This document shows positions 1 to 5,290 of a stretch of 5,290 nt of DNA, piece after piece (positions within the stretch are counted from its first letter, which is position 1; every line of letters starts with the position of its first letter). The position numbers and the translations under genes were made by a program. Source of the stretch: Oscillospiraceae bacterium (GTDB taxonomy: Bacteria; Bacillota; Clostridia; Oscillospirales; Acutalibacteraceae). The DNA is taken from NCBI GenBank assembly GCA_003486665.1, contig DNGF01000204.1, forward strand, positions 1,111-6,400, given 5' to 3'. The notes beneath the pieces are model-generated. The model was not told the DNA's origin. It worked only from the letters and a program-made list of their open reading frames with translations, and did no database searches.

Positions 1-259
1 GATGCGCCTTGCCGCCGGCAAAGTTTACAACGGGGTATCTTGAGAGCAAATCAAAGTTTTCATGCGTTCCGTCAACAAAAAGAATTTTGTACTTTTTCTT
101 GCCGAGCTTGTCGAGTATTTTTTTCTCTTTTGAGTCGCCTCGCCATATAAATCCGAAATCGCCGCAGACAATAAGTGTATCGCCCTCTTTAATATTTTTA
201 AATTTTTTCTGAGAAAAAAGGGCATAATCGCCGTGCATATCTCCCGTTACATAAACCAT
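1..259 (-). CDS. Calcineurin-like metallophosphoesterase, N-terminal part (cut by window edge)
   Basis: Reading the minus strand from the ATG at 259 gives 86 open codons that leave the window at base 1, so the C-terminal part is missing. The start has a purine-rich site (GGGGAG, 275-270) 10 nt upstream. The protein begins MVYVTGDMHGDY, followed by VCGDFGFIW (about residues 31-39) and VDGTHENFDLL (about 62-72), then a GGKAH segment. These are the first metal-binding blocks (D7, H9, D34, H66) of the calcineurin-like phosphoesterase fold, which hydrolyses phosphoester bonds using two metal ions. The THENFD block and following GGK resemble small cytoplasmic phosphoesterases common in Clostridia whose substrate is unknown. 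The usual GNHE motif reads GTHE here: Thr65 replaces the Asn that normally binds metal or phosphate. It is divergent from the carboxypeptidase gene. Family assignment is firm; substrate cannot be inferred. Confidence 0.85.
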   Translation of the reverse strand, partial: MVYVTGDMHGDYALFSQKKFKNIKEGDTLIVCGDFGFIWRGDSKEKKILDKLGKKKYKILFVDGTHENFDLLSRYPVVNFAGGKAH

Positions 260-303
260 TATCGGATCACTCCCCAAAATGTGATAAATTTTTTAAAATC
301 TTG

Positions 304-332
304 TTTATTTTTATATACTAATCTGTTATAAT
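304..332 (+). promoter_or_regulatory. Candidate upstream promoter (P1) of the carboxypeptidase gene, extended -10
   Basis: TATAAT at 327-332 is a perfect -10 hexamer and is preceded by TGT (324-326), giving an extended -10 element. The -35 at 17-nt spacing (TTTATT, 304-309) is poor, which extended -10 promoters tolerate. Transcription from here would start near 339 and include the inverted-repeat structure at 340-375 in an approximately 84-nt leader. Confidence 0.5.
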
Positions 333-340
333 AATTCCAA
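312..340 (-). promoter_or_regulatory. Candidate promoter for the metallophosphoesterase gene
   Basis: On the minus strand TTGGAA (340-335) is followed after 17 nt by TATATA (317-312), placing a start near 305 and a leader of about 45 nt before the ATG at 259. The match to the sigma-A consensus is moderate. It overlaps the plus-strand promoter candidate at 304-332, so the two could not easily be occupied together. Inferred from sequence only. Confidence 0.45.
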
Positions 341-375
341 CAGGCGGCTGCCGATTGATCGGAACGCTTGCCTGT
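340..375 (+). other. Nested inverted repeat in the carboxypeptidase leader
   Basis: ACAGGC (340-345) pairs with GCCTGT (370-375), and inside it CCGA (351-354) pairs with TCGG (359-362) around a TTGA loop. There is no T-run after it, so it is not a terminator. It lies right at the predicted P1 start and ahead of the P2 -10 box, so it could be an RNA leader structure or a protein-binding site. It does not match any riboswitch consensus that I recognise. Confidence 0.4.
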
Positions 376-398
376 CAGTGGTTACACAAATATATAAT
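368..398 (+). promoter_or_regulatory. Candidate downstream promoter (P2) of the carboxypeptidase gene
   Basis: A second perfect TATAAT lies at 393-398. The best -35 upstream is TTGCCT (368-373) at a long 19-nt spacing. It would start transcripts near 405, only about 18 nt before the ATG. The -10 could be a chance match in AT-rich DNA; P1 is equally likely to be the real promoter. Confidence 0.35.
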
Positions 399-422
399 AC
401 TACAACTTCGGGTGTCTTGTCT

Positions 423-1790
423 ATGAAAAAATTTATTATTTTTATATGTTGCGCCGTTTTAATTTTCACCTCTTCGATTGTACCCGCTTCCGCCGCCGAT
501 TATAAGTCGGCAATTGAGCTTTATTCAAAAATCGACCTGCTTATAAATATCGACAGCAACGCAGTCATTATGGATAAAAACTCCGATATGCCCGCGGATC
601 CATCGTCATTGACAAAGGTAATGACAGCTCTTGTCGTTCTGCAAAACGAAAAGGATCTCAGCAGAAAAGTCACCGTTTCCGGCTCTTCGCTTGAGAGTCT
701 GTACGGAACCGGCTGCATAATGTCGGGTCTTCAGGACGGGGAAATCATCAGCGTTTACGACCTGCTCTGCTGTCTGCTTATTCCGAGCGGAAATGACGCA
801 GCGCTTGTGCTTGCGGAGGAATACGGCAAGGGTATTCCAAACTTTGTTAACAAAATGAATGCGGCGGCTAAGAAGCTCGGCTGTACCGGCACGCAGTTTA
901 CAACACCCCACGGTTTGAGTGATTCAAAGCAAAAATCAACCGCAAACGACCTTGCCAAAATTGCTCTCGCGGCAATGAAGTATCCTGTCTTTGAAACAAT
1001 TGTCAAAATGCTGACATATGATTTGAGAAAAACAAATGTCAACGAAGAACGTACGATCGTTAACACAAACTATATGCTGAACTACGGTTTTCCGGATTAT
1101 TATTATGAAAACTGCCGCGGTATAAAAACGGGTTCAAGCGACACCGAGGGAGAAAGTATTATTGCAATTGCCTCAAAGGACGGCTACAGCTATCTCGCAA
1201 TTGCACTCGGCGGTCCTTACATGGACACAGACAAAGATAATGATACCGAAAATCAAGCCATTTGCGACGCGGCTAAAATGTTTAAGTGGGCATTTGACAA
1301 CCTAAGCTATGAGGTTGTTACCAAGGAATCCCAGTATGTAACCTCTGTTCACGTCAATTATTGCTGGGATACGGATAACATCCGCCTTGTTGCCAAAAGC
1401 GAAGTTTTGGCTCTTGTGCCTCAAGGCAACAATTCAAACAGCGTATATTTTAAACCGATAGATATGCCCGAATCAATTGACGCACCCATTAAAAAGGGAG
1501 AAACATTAGGTAAGGCAAAAATTATGTTTGCCGGACAGCAAATAGGCACTGTGGATCTCGTTGCCGCAGAAGATGCAAACATGAGTATGCTCCTGTATCT
1601 TCAATCCGCAGTCAAACGAATGACTGCCAGCGCGATATTTAAAATTCTCATAGCCATTGTAGTCATTTTGATCGCAGCGTATATTGCACTTTATATCAGA
1701 GCAAACCGCAGGCGTAAGAAAAACAGGGAATTAAAAATCTTCAAATACAACGAGCTTAAACAAAATTCAAAAAAGAAAAATAGAAAGTAA
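423..1790 (+). CDS. D-alanyl-D-alanine carboxypeptidase (DacF/PBP5-type, peptidase family S11)
   Basis: This is a secreted low-molecular-weight penicillin-binding protein that removes the terminal D-Ala from peptidoglycan pentapeptides. The start is placed at ATG 423 (455 aa), not at the in-frame GTG 378, because the signal peptide begins exactly there (MKKFIIFICC...PASA, probable cleavage after A24) and GTG 378 has no ribosome binding site; ATG 423 itself has only a weak GGGTG 8 nt upstream. All three active-site motifs are present: SLTK (S62, K65) within an SSLTKVMTAL block, SGN (122-124) and KTG (235-237). Residues about 296-385 fit the C-terminal beta-rich domain of this family. A hydrophobic segment at about 403-425 is followed by some 30 residues rich in Lys/Arg, indicating a C-terminal membrane anchor with a basic cytoplasmic tail. 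It has its own promoter region and terminator, so it is probably monocistronic. Which paralogue (vegetative dacA-like or sporulation dacB/dacF-like) cannot be decided. Confidence 0.93.
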   Translation: MKKFIIFICCAVLIFTSSIVPASAADYKSAIELYSKIDLLINIDSNAVIMDKNSDMPADPSSLTKVMTALVVLQNEKDLSRKVTVSGSSLESLYGTGCIMSGLQDGEIISVYDLLCCLLIPSGNDAALVLAEEYGKGIPNFVNKMNAAAKKLGCTGTQFTTPHGLSDSKQKSTANDLAKIALAAMKYPVFETIVKMLTYDLRKTNVNEERTIVNTNYMLNYGFPDYYYENCRGIKTGSSDTEGESIIAIASKDGYSYLAIALGGPYMDTDKDNDTENQAICDAAKMFKWAFDNLSYEVVTKESQYVTSVHVNYCWDTDNIRLVAKSEVLALVPQGNNSNSVYFKPIDMPESIDAPIKKGETLGKAKIMFAGQQIGTVDLVAAEDANMSMLLYLQSAVKRMTASAIFKILIAIVVILIAAYIALYIRANRRRKKNRELKIFKYNELKQNSKKKNRK

Positions 1791-1798
1791 TAGAACCG

Positions 1799-1835
1799 AC
1801 GCGGATAGAAGTTTTTCGACTTTATCCGCGTTTTT
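1799..1835 (+). terminator. Intrinsic terminator of the carboxypeptidase gene
   Basis: ACGCGGATA (1799-1807) pairs perfectly with TATCCGCGT (1823-1831). After a bulged G the stem continues as AAGT (1809-1812) with ACTT (1819-1822), leaving a TTTTCG loop. A run of five T (1831-1835) follows. It starts 9 nt after the TAA stop. The other strand has no T-run after the hairpin, so it acts in the plus direction only. Confidence 0.9.
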
Positions 1836-1909
1836 CCGACTCCGGATCTATTCAAAAAGACAAAAAATCGCAATAATTAAAAAATATGTTATTAAATTTC
1901 ACATTAATG

Positions 1910-1938
1910 TTGACTTTACAAAACACCGGTATTATAAT
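1910..1938 (+). promoter_or_regulatory. Near-consensus sigma-A promoter of the small DUF6514-like gene
   Basis: TTGACT (1910-1915), a 17-nt spacer and TATAAT (1933-1938) match the vegetative consensus at 11 of 12 positions. The predicted transcription start is about 1945, giving a leader of roughly 32 nt. This rules out the upstream ATG at 1941, which would lie before the start of the transcript. The surrounding 1836-1909 stretch is AT-rich and could act as an UP-like region; I see nothing else in it. Confidence 0.85.
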
Positions 1939-1964
1939 AGATGGCGTTATATTGGTTCGCAACA

Positions 1965-1972
1965 AAAGGTGG
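1965..1972 (+). promoter_or_regulatory. Ribosome binding site that fixes the start of the small gene
   Basis: AAAGGTGG differs from AAAGGAGG at one base and ends 4 nt before ATG 1977. With the predicted transcription start near 1945, it supports 1977 over the in-frame ATG at 1941. Confidence 0.7.
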
Positions 1973-1976
1973 AAAT

Positions 1977-2204
1977 ATGGATATCGAATATCTATTAAAG
2001 AAGAGTTGCATTTCCCTTGAAGGTCAAGCTTTTACCACTTACGGAATTGCCGCTGTCGAGCTTCGTTCCCGGAAAACACAGTTTGAAATTACCGATGTTT
2101 CTCTCGACAAAGCCTTTGTTTCAAATCTTGTTAAAATTTTAAATTCTTCCAAGATTGAAATTTGTCATTTCAGCGAAGTCGTTACTGACGAGCTGAACAA
2201 ATAA
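1977..2204 (+). CDS. Small DUF6514-like protein of unknown function (75 aa)
   Basis: The 75-residue product starts MDIEYLLKKS and contains TYGIAAVEL (20-28), ITDVSLDKAFVSNLVKILNSSKI (about 38-60) and ends HFSEVVTDELNK. The pattern of a YGI strand, a short strand ending in D-x-S-x-D, a helix, then a polar segment and an 'xxxVVxDxL' ending resembles the small clostridial family DUF6514. This is a judgement from memory of the family pattern and not a search. There is no signal peptide, membrane segment, Cys pair or recognisable DNA-binding motif, so it is probably a small soluble cytoplasmic alpha/beta protein. It has its own strong promoter and is followed by the shared bidirectional terminator, so it is transcribed alone. 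No function can be assigned. That this is a real gene is well supported by the promoter, binding site and codon use. Confidence 0.8.
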   Translation: MDIEYLLKKSCISLEGQAFTTYGIAAVELRSRKTQFEITDVSLDKAFVSNLVKILNSSKIEICHFSEVVTDELNK

Positions 2205-2308
2205 AAAACAAGAAAATACCGTCGCAAAAAATCCTTTTCTGCCCGGTTTGGGTATTCTATTCTCAAAAATAGGTTTGTTAAATATATCACATATATTATA
2301 TATTTTAA

Positions 2309-2344
2309 AAGACGAAAATCAACCGTAAAATTGATTTTCGTCTT
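2309..2344. terminator. Bidirectional intrinsic terminator between converging genes
   Basis: AAGACGAAAATCAA (2309-2322) pairs perfectly over 14 bp with TTGATTTTCGTCTT (2331-2344), with loop CCGTAAAA. On the plus strand it is followed by CTTTTATTTTG; on the minus strand it is followed by TTTTAAAATATA. It begins about 105 nt after the small plus-strand gene and only 3 nt beyond the stop codon of the minus-strand membrane-protein gene, so it likely ends both units. The rest of 2205-2308 is AT-rich and holds only a weak, distant inverted repeat. Confidence 0.88.
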
Positions 2345-2347
2345 CTT

Positions 2348-3112
2348 TTATTTTGTAATAAGTTCTTTCTCTTTTTTTACTTCTATTTCCTGGTTAACAT
2401 CAAACTTCTTGCCATGATGATAGGGGAAAATTTTAAGGAATATCCATGCCGCAACGGCGCCGATCGAGTTGAGAATTATATCACCCATCGTATCCATAAG
2501 CGGCCATCTGCCGATATTCTTCGGATCAAAGAGGGTTGCCTCTTTAGGAGTACCCTTTGCAAGCTCGTAGCACCAGTGCTGAGCGTCACCGATCGTACCC
2601 TTTGCGGGATCGGTCATTACCTGATCCATCGTAAACTCAACAAGCTCCCAGCAGGTCGAAACGAAGAACGAGAAGCAAAGAGCGCAAAGAAGCGCAACCG
2701 GAATCGAAACGGGCTTGTTATCGCGTTTTTGCATCGCGACAACAACTTCATAGCCAAGCAGCACGCAAAGACCGCCGCTGAGCAGGTGCATTCCAGAATC
2801 CCAAAATCTCGCGTCATAATAGAAATTCAAAAATTTTCCGCAGAACGAAGCGGCAAAAATCATAACAATTGAAAAATCCTGTATCAAGGACGGCAAATGC
2901 CTTACAAAGCACTTTTTCGGAAACAGCATGAAGATTTCCCATGCGAACATTGCAATAAAATTAGCTCCGACCTGAAGCGGATCCGAAATATCGAACGGCT
3001 TCTTGAAAAAGCCTGCGATAAAGGCATAAATCATCAATGCCCTGAATATCCACCAGAAAACGAGTTCCCACGTCTTGCAATTTGATTTTATACGGCTGAT
3101 ATACTCTTTCAT
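2348..3112 (-). CDS. DUF2238 / E. coli YjdF-like integral membrane protein
   Basis: Start chosen at ATG 3112 (254 aa): it has an excellent binding site (AAGGTGAT, 3123-3116), whereas in-frame TTG 3181 and ATG 3154 fall inside the promoter. About six hydrophobic segments are visible, at roughly 16-35, 48-64, 76-93, 108-126, 137-155 and 208-229. Conserved-looking polar residues sit in or beside them: WDSGMHLLSG (104-113), CWELVEFTMD (154-163) and LMDTMGDIILNSIGA (205-219). This D..H / WELxE...D / DTxxDxxxNxxGA arrangement is the signature of the DUF2238 (PF09997-type) family, to which E. coli YjdF belongs; no biochemical role is established for it. Buried Asp, His and Glu residues suggest an enzymatic or ion-binding site in the membrane, which is inference. 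The C-terminal tail is lysine/glutamate-rich. It follows the HisI-like gene by 72 nt but has its own promoter, so it may be expressed separately from polC. Confidence 0.75.
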   Translation of the reverse strand: MKEYISRIKSNCKTWELVFWWIFRALMIYAFIAGFFKKPFDISDPLQVGANFIAMFAWEIFMLFPKKCFVRHLPSLIQDFSIVMIFAASFCGKFLNFYYDARFWDSGMHLLSGGLCVLLGYEVVVAMQKRDNKPVSIPVALLCALCFSFFVSTCWELVEFTMDQVMTDPAKGTIGDAQHWCYELAKGTPKEATLFDPKNIGRWPLMDTMGDIILNSIGAVAAWIFLKIFPYHHGKKFDVNQEIEVKKEKELITK

Positions 3113-3115
3113 TAC

Positions 3116-3123
3116 ATCACCTT
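3116..3123 (-). promoter_or_regulatory. Ribosome binding site that fixes the membrane-protein start
   Basis: AAGGTGAT on the minus strand pairs well with the end of 16S rRNA. The AAGG core lies 7 nt before ATG 3112. It excludes the two longer in-frame readings, which have no such site. Confidence 0.85.
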
Positions 3124-3152
3124 TTTTATTTCTTTGACATATGCGTTCTTTC

Positions 3153-3181
3153 ATAATACGACAAACAGTATCATTTGTCAA
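3153..3181 (-). promoter_or_regulatory. Near-perfect promoter for the membrane-protein gene
   Basis: On the minus strand TTGACA (3181-3176) is a perfect -35, the spacer is exactly 17 nt, and the -10 is TATTAT (3158-3153), one mismatch from consensus. Transcription would begin near 3146, giving a leader of about 34 nt. The -35 starts 4 nt past the stop codon of the HisI-like gene, and no terminator lies between the two genes, so read-through from polC is also possible. Confidence 0.8.
3160..3179. promoter_or_regulatory. Putative operator: palindrome between the -35 and -10 boxes
   Basis: GACAAA (3160-3165) and TTTGTC (3174-3179) form an inverted repeat with an 8-nt centre (CAGTATCA). It occupies nearly the whole spacer and overlaps four bases of the -35 box. 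Repressor sites often sit like this, since a bound dimer blocks RNA polymerase. No regulator gene is in the window and the site does not match a regulator box that I recognise. Confidence 0.4.
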
Positions 3182-3184
3182 TAT

Positions 3185-3610
3185 TTATTCCAGTTCGTCT
3201 TCATAATCTTCCTTTGAGAAATCAAAGTTCTTGTCTATTTCCACTCTGCCGAACTTTTTACGTTTAGAATACTCTCCCCTGCTGCGCTTGTAAATATTGT
3301 TGTTAAAACAGGTGCTATGCTTGCCTGCATGATGACAAACATGACCCTTCTGCTGAACACTCATGAGCAGTGCGTCACCGCCGCAATTAAGATCAAGCGA
3401 CATAAGTCTTTGCGAATTTCCTTTTTCCTCTCCGAACTTATAAACGACACCGCTCTCGATGTCACAATAATACGCTCTGCGGGTTTTAAGCGTGTATGCG
3501 AATGCCTCCTTATTCATGTAGCCGAGCATAAGCACCTTGCCGGAACCGTGGTCAACCGTAATTACGGGCATTGTTTTTCTGTTTTCCCAAAGCTTGTAAA
3601 GATCTGTCAT
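3185..3610 (-). CDS. Divergent phosphoribosyl-AMP cyclohydrolase (HisI) family protein
   Basis: The 141-residue product has the HisI (PRA-CH) fold signature: VLMLGYMNKEAFAYTLKTRRAYY (26-48), GEEKGNSQ (60-67), LDLNCGGDALLMSVQQ (72-87) and VCHHAGKHSTCF (91-102). Canonical HisI opens the purine ring of phosphoribosyl-AMP, the third step of histidine synthesis, using a zinc site of three Cys; these remain as C76, C92 and C101, with two extra residues between the last two. The usual DCDGD magnesium motif, however, reads NCGGD (75-79): two of three Asp are lost. The usual W-x-KGETSGNxQ block is also changed to YKFGEEKGNSQ. About 40 charged residues follow the core (102-141). The start is supported by GGAGG (3623-3619) 8 nt upstream. 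It lies 18 nt after polC, surely in the same transcript, and no other histidine gene is visible. Family membership is firm; whether it still performs the HisI reaction is doubtful. Confidence 0.82.
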   Translation of the reverse strand: MTDLYKLWENRKTMPVITVDHGSGKVLMLGYMNKEAFAYTLKTRRAYYCDIESGVVYKFGEEKGNSQRLMSLDLNCGGDALLMSVQQKGHVCHHAGKHSTCFNNNIYKRSRGEYSKRKKFGRVEIDKNFDFSKEDYEDELE

Positions 3611-3628
3611 TTATATTTCCTCCGTTAA

Positions 3629-5290
3629 TTAGAATCCGAAAAAGCTCATCTGCGTACTTTGCGGCAGTCCCTCAAGATCACCGCAGGCGTCAAGCGTTTC
3701 CATAACCGATTTACTGATTCCGGCGCGCTGCTGCAGATCATCGCGCGACATATATTCGCCCTCGCCGTCATCTCTCGCTTTCATCAATGCAACGGCAGCC
3801 GACTCGCCTGTACCCGACATTGACATGAACGGAAGCCTGATTTTTCCGTCCTCAAGCTTATAAATCGTTGCGTGTGATTTGTAAAGATCAATCGGCAGGA
3901 ATTCAACACCTCTTGCCATCATTTCGTTAACGACCTGCATGGCAACGTACATATTTTCTTCCTTTGCGGTTGCATCGTGTCCCTTGCTTATAATTGAATT
4001 CATGAGCTGCTTAACTGCTCCGCGGCCCTCCATAATTGCAACCGTATCAAGGTCTTCACCTCGAACCGTCATATATGTTGCGTAATACTCGGTCGGCTTA
4101 TATACCTTGTACCACGCCAATCGCATAGCGGCGCTTACATATGCCGCGGCATGAGCCTTAGGGAACATATACTTGATCTTCATGCACGATTCAATATACC
4201 AATCGGGAACGTTATGCTCCTTCATCGCTTTAATGTGAGCCTCGGTCAGAAGCTTCGTAGCGTTACCCTTACGGACGATCTCCATGATTTTGAAAGCCAT
4301 GTCGGGTTCAAGGCCCTTGTGCATAAGGTAAACCATGATATTATCACGCGTTCCGATAACATCGGAAATCGTGCAGATACCCTTTTTGATAAGCTCCTGT
4401 GCATTACCGAGCCAAACATCCGTACCGTGAGAAAGGCCCGAAATCTGAAGCATATCTGAGAAGTTCTTCGGTTTCGCCTCCAGCAGCATTCCGCGAACGA
4501 ACGGAGTGCCGAGTTCCGGAAGGGAAAGCGTGCCTGTTTCACATCCGATATCCTCTACCGTAACACCGAGCGGTTCGGGAGATGTCAGAAGCTCATAAAG
4601 CTTAGGATCGCAGATATCAACATCGAAGACATTGATTCCCGTTGAATCCTCAAGATGTCGGTAAAGCGTCGGCACATCATGACCGAGGTTATCAAGCTTA
4701 AGGATCGTATCGTGAAGTGAGTGGAAGTCAAAGTGAGTTGTTCTGAGTCCGCCGGAAACATCATCCGCCGGGTGCTGAATCGGAGTAAAGTCCTCGGCGT
4801 CATTGCTTGCCGGAACAACAACCATTCCTCCGGGGTGCTGACCGGTTGTTCTCTTAACTCCCGTACAGCCCTTTGTCAGTCTGTCCTCCTCGGCACGGTT
4901 AACCGTGATGCCCTTGACTTCAAGCCATTTTTTAACAAAGCCGTAAGCTGTTTTATCGGCGATAGTACCGATCGTACCCGCCTTAAAAGTATGGTCAATT
5001 CCAAAAAGCTCCTCTGTATAGCGGTGGGCATAGAACTGATATTCGCCGCTGAAGTTAAGGTCGATATCGGGCTGTTTATCTCCCTTGAAGCCCAGGAAAG
5101 TTTCAAACGGGATATCGTGACCGTCACGGTGCATCGGAATTCCGCAGTTCGGGCAGTCCTTCGGCGGCAGGTCATATCCTGAACCCACCGAGCCGTCCAT
5201 AAAGAACTCCGAGTGCTTGCATTTTTTGCATACATAGTGCGGCGGCAGAGGGTTAACCTCGGAAATACCTGCCGCATGAGCAACAAACGA
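3629..5290 (-). CDS. polC: DNA polymerase III alpha subunit, Gram-positive type (PolC), C-terminal 553 residues
   Basis: The minus-strand frame is open from the window edge at 5290 to TAA at 3631-3629; the apparent ATG at 5200 is internal, because the codons above it ([21 protein letters not shown]...) are still PolC. Full PolC is roughly 1,400-1,450 aa, so about 900 N-terminal residues (OB, PHP and proofreading exonuclease domains) lie outside. Visible here, by local numbering: a four-Cys zinc site (C21, C24, C46, C49); the palm catalytic pair in [13 protein letters not shown] (D75, D77); a probable third catalytic Asp in KLDNLGHD (D200); the fingers region including GLSHGTDVW; helix-hairpin-helix/OB-like C-terminal sequence; and a terminal QMSFF (547-551), the sliding-clamp binding motif, followed by GF. 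It synthesises the chromosome at the replication fork. I see no frameshift or missing catalytic residue. It heads the operon segment that continues into the HisI-like gene. Confidence 0.97.
   Translation of the reverse strand, partial: SFVAHAAGISEVNPLPPHYVCKKCKHSEFFMDGSVGSGYDLPPKDCPNCGIPMHRDGHDIPFETFLGFKGDKQPDIDLNFSGEYQFYAHRYTEELFGIDHTFKAGTIGTIADKTAYGFVKKWLEVKGITVNRAEEDRLTKGCTGVKRTTGQHPGGMVVVPASNDAEDFTPIQHPADDVSGGLRTTHFDFHSLHDTILKLDNLGHDVPTLYRHLEDSTGINVFDVDICDPKLYELLTSPEPLGVTVEDIGCETGTLSLPELGTPFVRGMLLEAKPKNFSDMLQISGLSHGTDVWLGNAQELIKKGICTISDVIGTRDNIMVYLMHKGLEPDMAFKIMEIVRKGNATKLLTEAHIKAMKEHNVPDWYIESCMKIKYMFPKAHAAAYVSAAMRLAWYKVYKPTEYYATYMTVRGEDLDTVAIMEGRGAVKQLMNSIISKGHDATAKEENMYVAMQVVNEMMARGVEFLPIDLYKSHATIYKLEDGKIRLPFMSMSGTGESAAVALMKARDDGEGEYMSRDDLQQRAGISKSVMETLDACGDLEGLPQSTQMSFFGF

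Noticed and set aside
340..375. Riboswitch upstream of the carboxypeptidase
   Set aside because: The structure is too small and matches no riboswitch consensus that I know; recorded only as an inverted repeat.
378..422. Fifteen-codon N-terminal extension of the carboxypeptidase from GTG 378
   Set aside because: No ribosome binding site, it would place 15 polar residues before the signal peptide, and a candidate -10 box (393-398) lies inside it.
1941..1976. Longer start (ATG 1941) for the small DUF6514-like gene
   Set aside because: It lies 3 nt after the -10 box, upstream of the predicted transcription start, and lacks a ribosome binding site.
2215..2256. Inverted repeat AATACC/GGTATT after the small plus-strand gene as a terminator
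   Set aside because: Only six pairs around a 30-nt loop and no T-run; the 14-bp hairpin at 2309-2344 is far better.
2414..2872. Plus-strand open frame of 152 codons opposite the membrane-protein gene
   Set aside because: Low-complexity basic translation typical of antisense to a hydrophobic protein gene; the minus frame has conserved motifs, a promoter and a binding site.
3113..3181. Longer reading of the membrane protein from TTG 3181 or ATG 3154
   Set aside because: Both start codons coincide with the -35/-10 promoter elements; ATG 3112 has the strong binding site and gives the expected N terminus.
4721..5182. Plus-strand open frame of 153 codons opposite polC
   Set aside because: It is an antisense shadow of a conserved coding sequence, has no recognisable family features or binding site, and the polC frame explains the region.
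1..5290. Mobile element, CRISPR array, tRNA or defence system
   Set aside because: No transposase, terminal repeats, spaced direct repeats, cloverleaf sequence or defence-type domain could be found on either strand.

Overview
The window carries one gene that diagnoses the lineage: the C-terminal part of a Gram-positive-type replicative DNA polymerase III alpha subunit (PolC). With AT-rich intergenic DNA, A/T-ending codons, a D,D-carboxypeptidase of the DacF/PBP5 class and a small protein resembling the clostridial DUF6514 family, this suggests a low-to-moderate GC member of the Firmicutes, most likely class Clostridia (a gut Ruminococcaceae/Oscillospiraceae-like organism is a reasonable guess). 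The species cannot be fixed from the sequence.

Layout, left to right. (1) 1-259, minus: N-terminal 86 codons of a calcineurin-like metallophosphoesterase that runs off the left edge. (2) 260-422: divergent control region with overlapping promoter candidates for both directions and a 36-nt inverted-repeat structure. (3) 423-1790, plus: secreted, C-terminally anchored D-alanyl-D-alanine carboxypeptidase, closed by a strong intrinsic terminator at 1799-1835. (4) 1910-2204, plus: a monocistronic 75-residue protein with its own near-consensus sigma-A-type promoter. (5) 2309-2344: a 14-bp hairpin that appears to terminate both converging transcription units. (6) 5290-2348, minus: polC (partial), then a divergent HisI-family protein 18 nt downstream (one operon), then a DUF2238/YjdF-like membrane protein that has its own near-perfect promoter with a palindrome in the spacer.

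Functionally the window mixes replication (PolC), cell-wall maturation (the carboxypeptidase) and small accessory genes. The points that most merit a second look are the HisI-family protein, which lacks two of the three canonical metal-binding aspartates and sits away from any histidine gene; the metallophosphoesterase, whose GNH motif reads GTH; and the palindromic putative operator in front of the membrane-protein gene. I see no mobile element, CRISPR array, tRNA, rRNA, phage or defence module. This looks like an ordinary chromosomal region with a few unusual details, not a clearly new multi-gene system.
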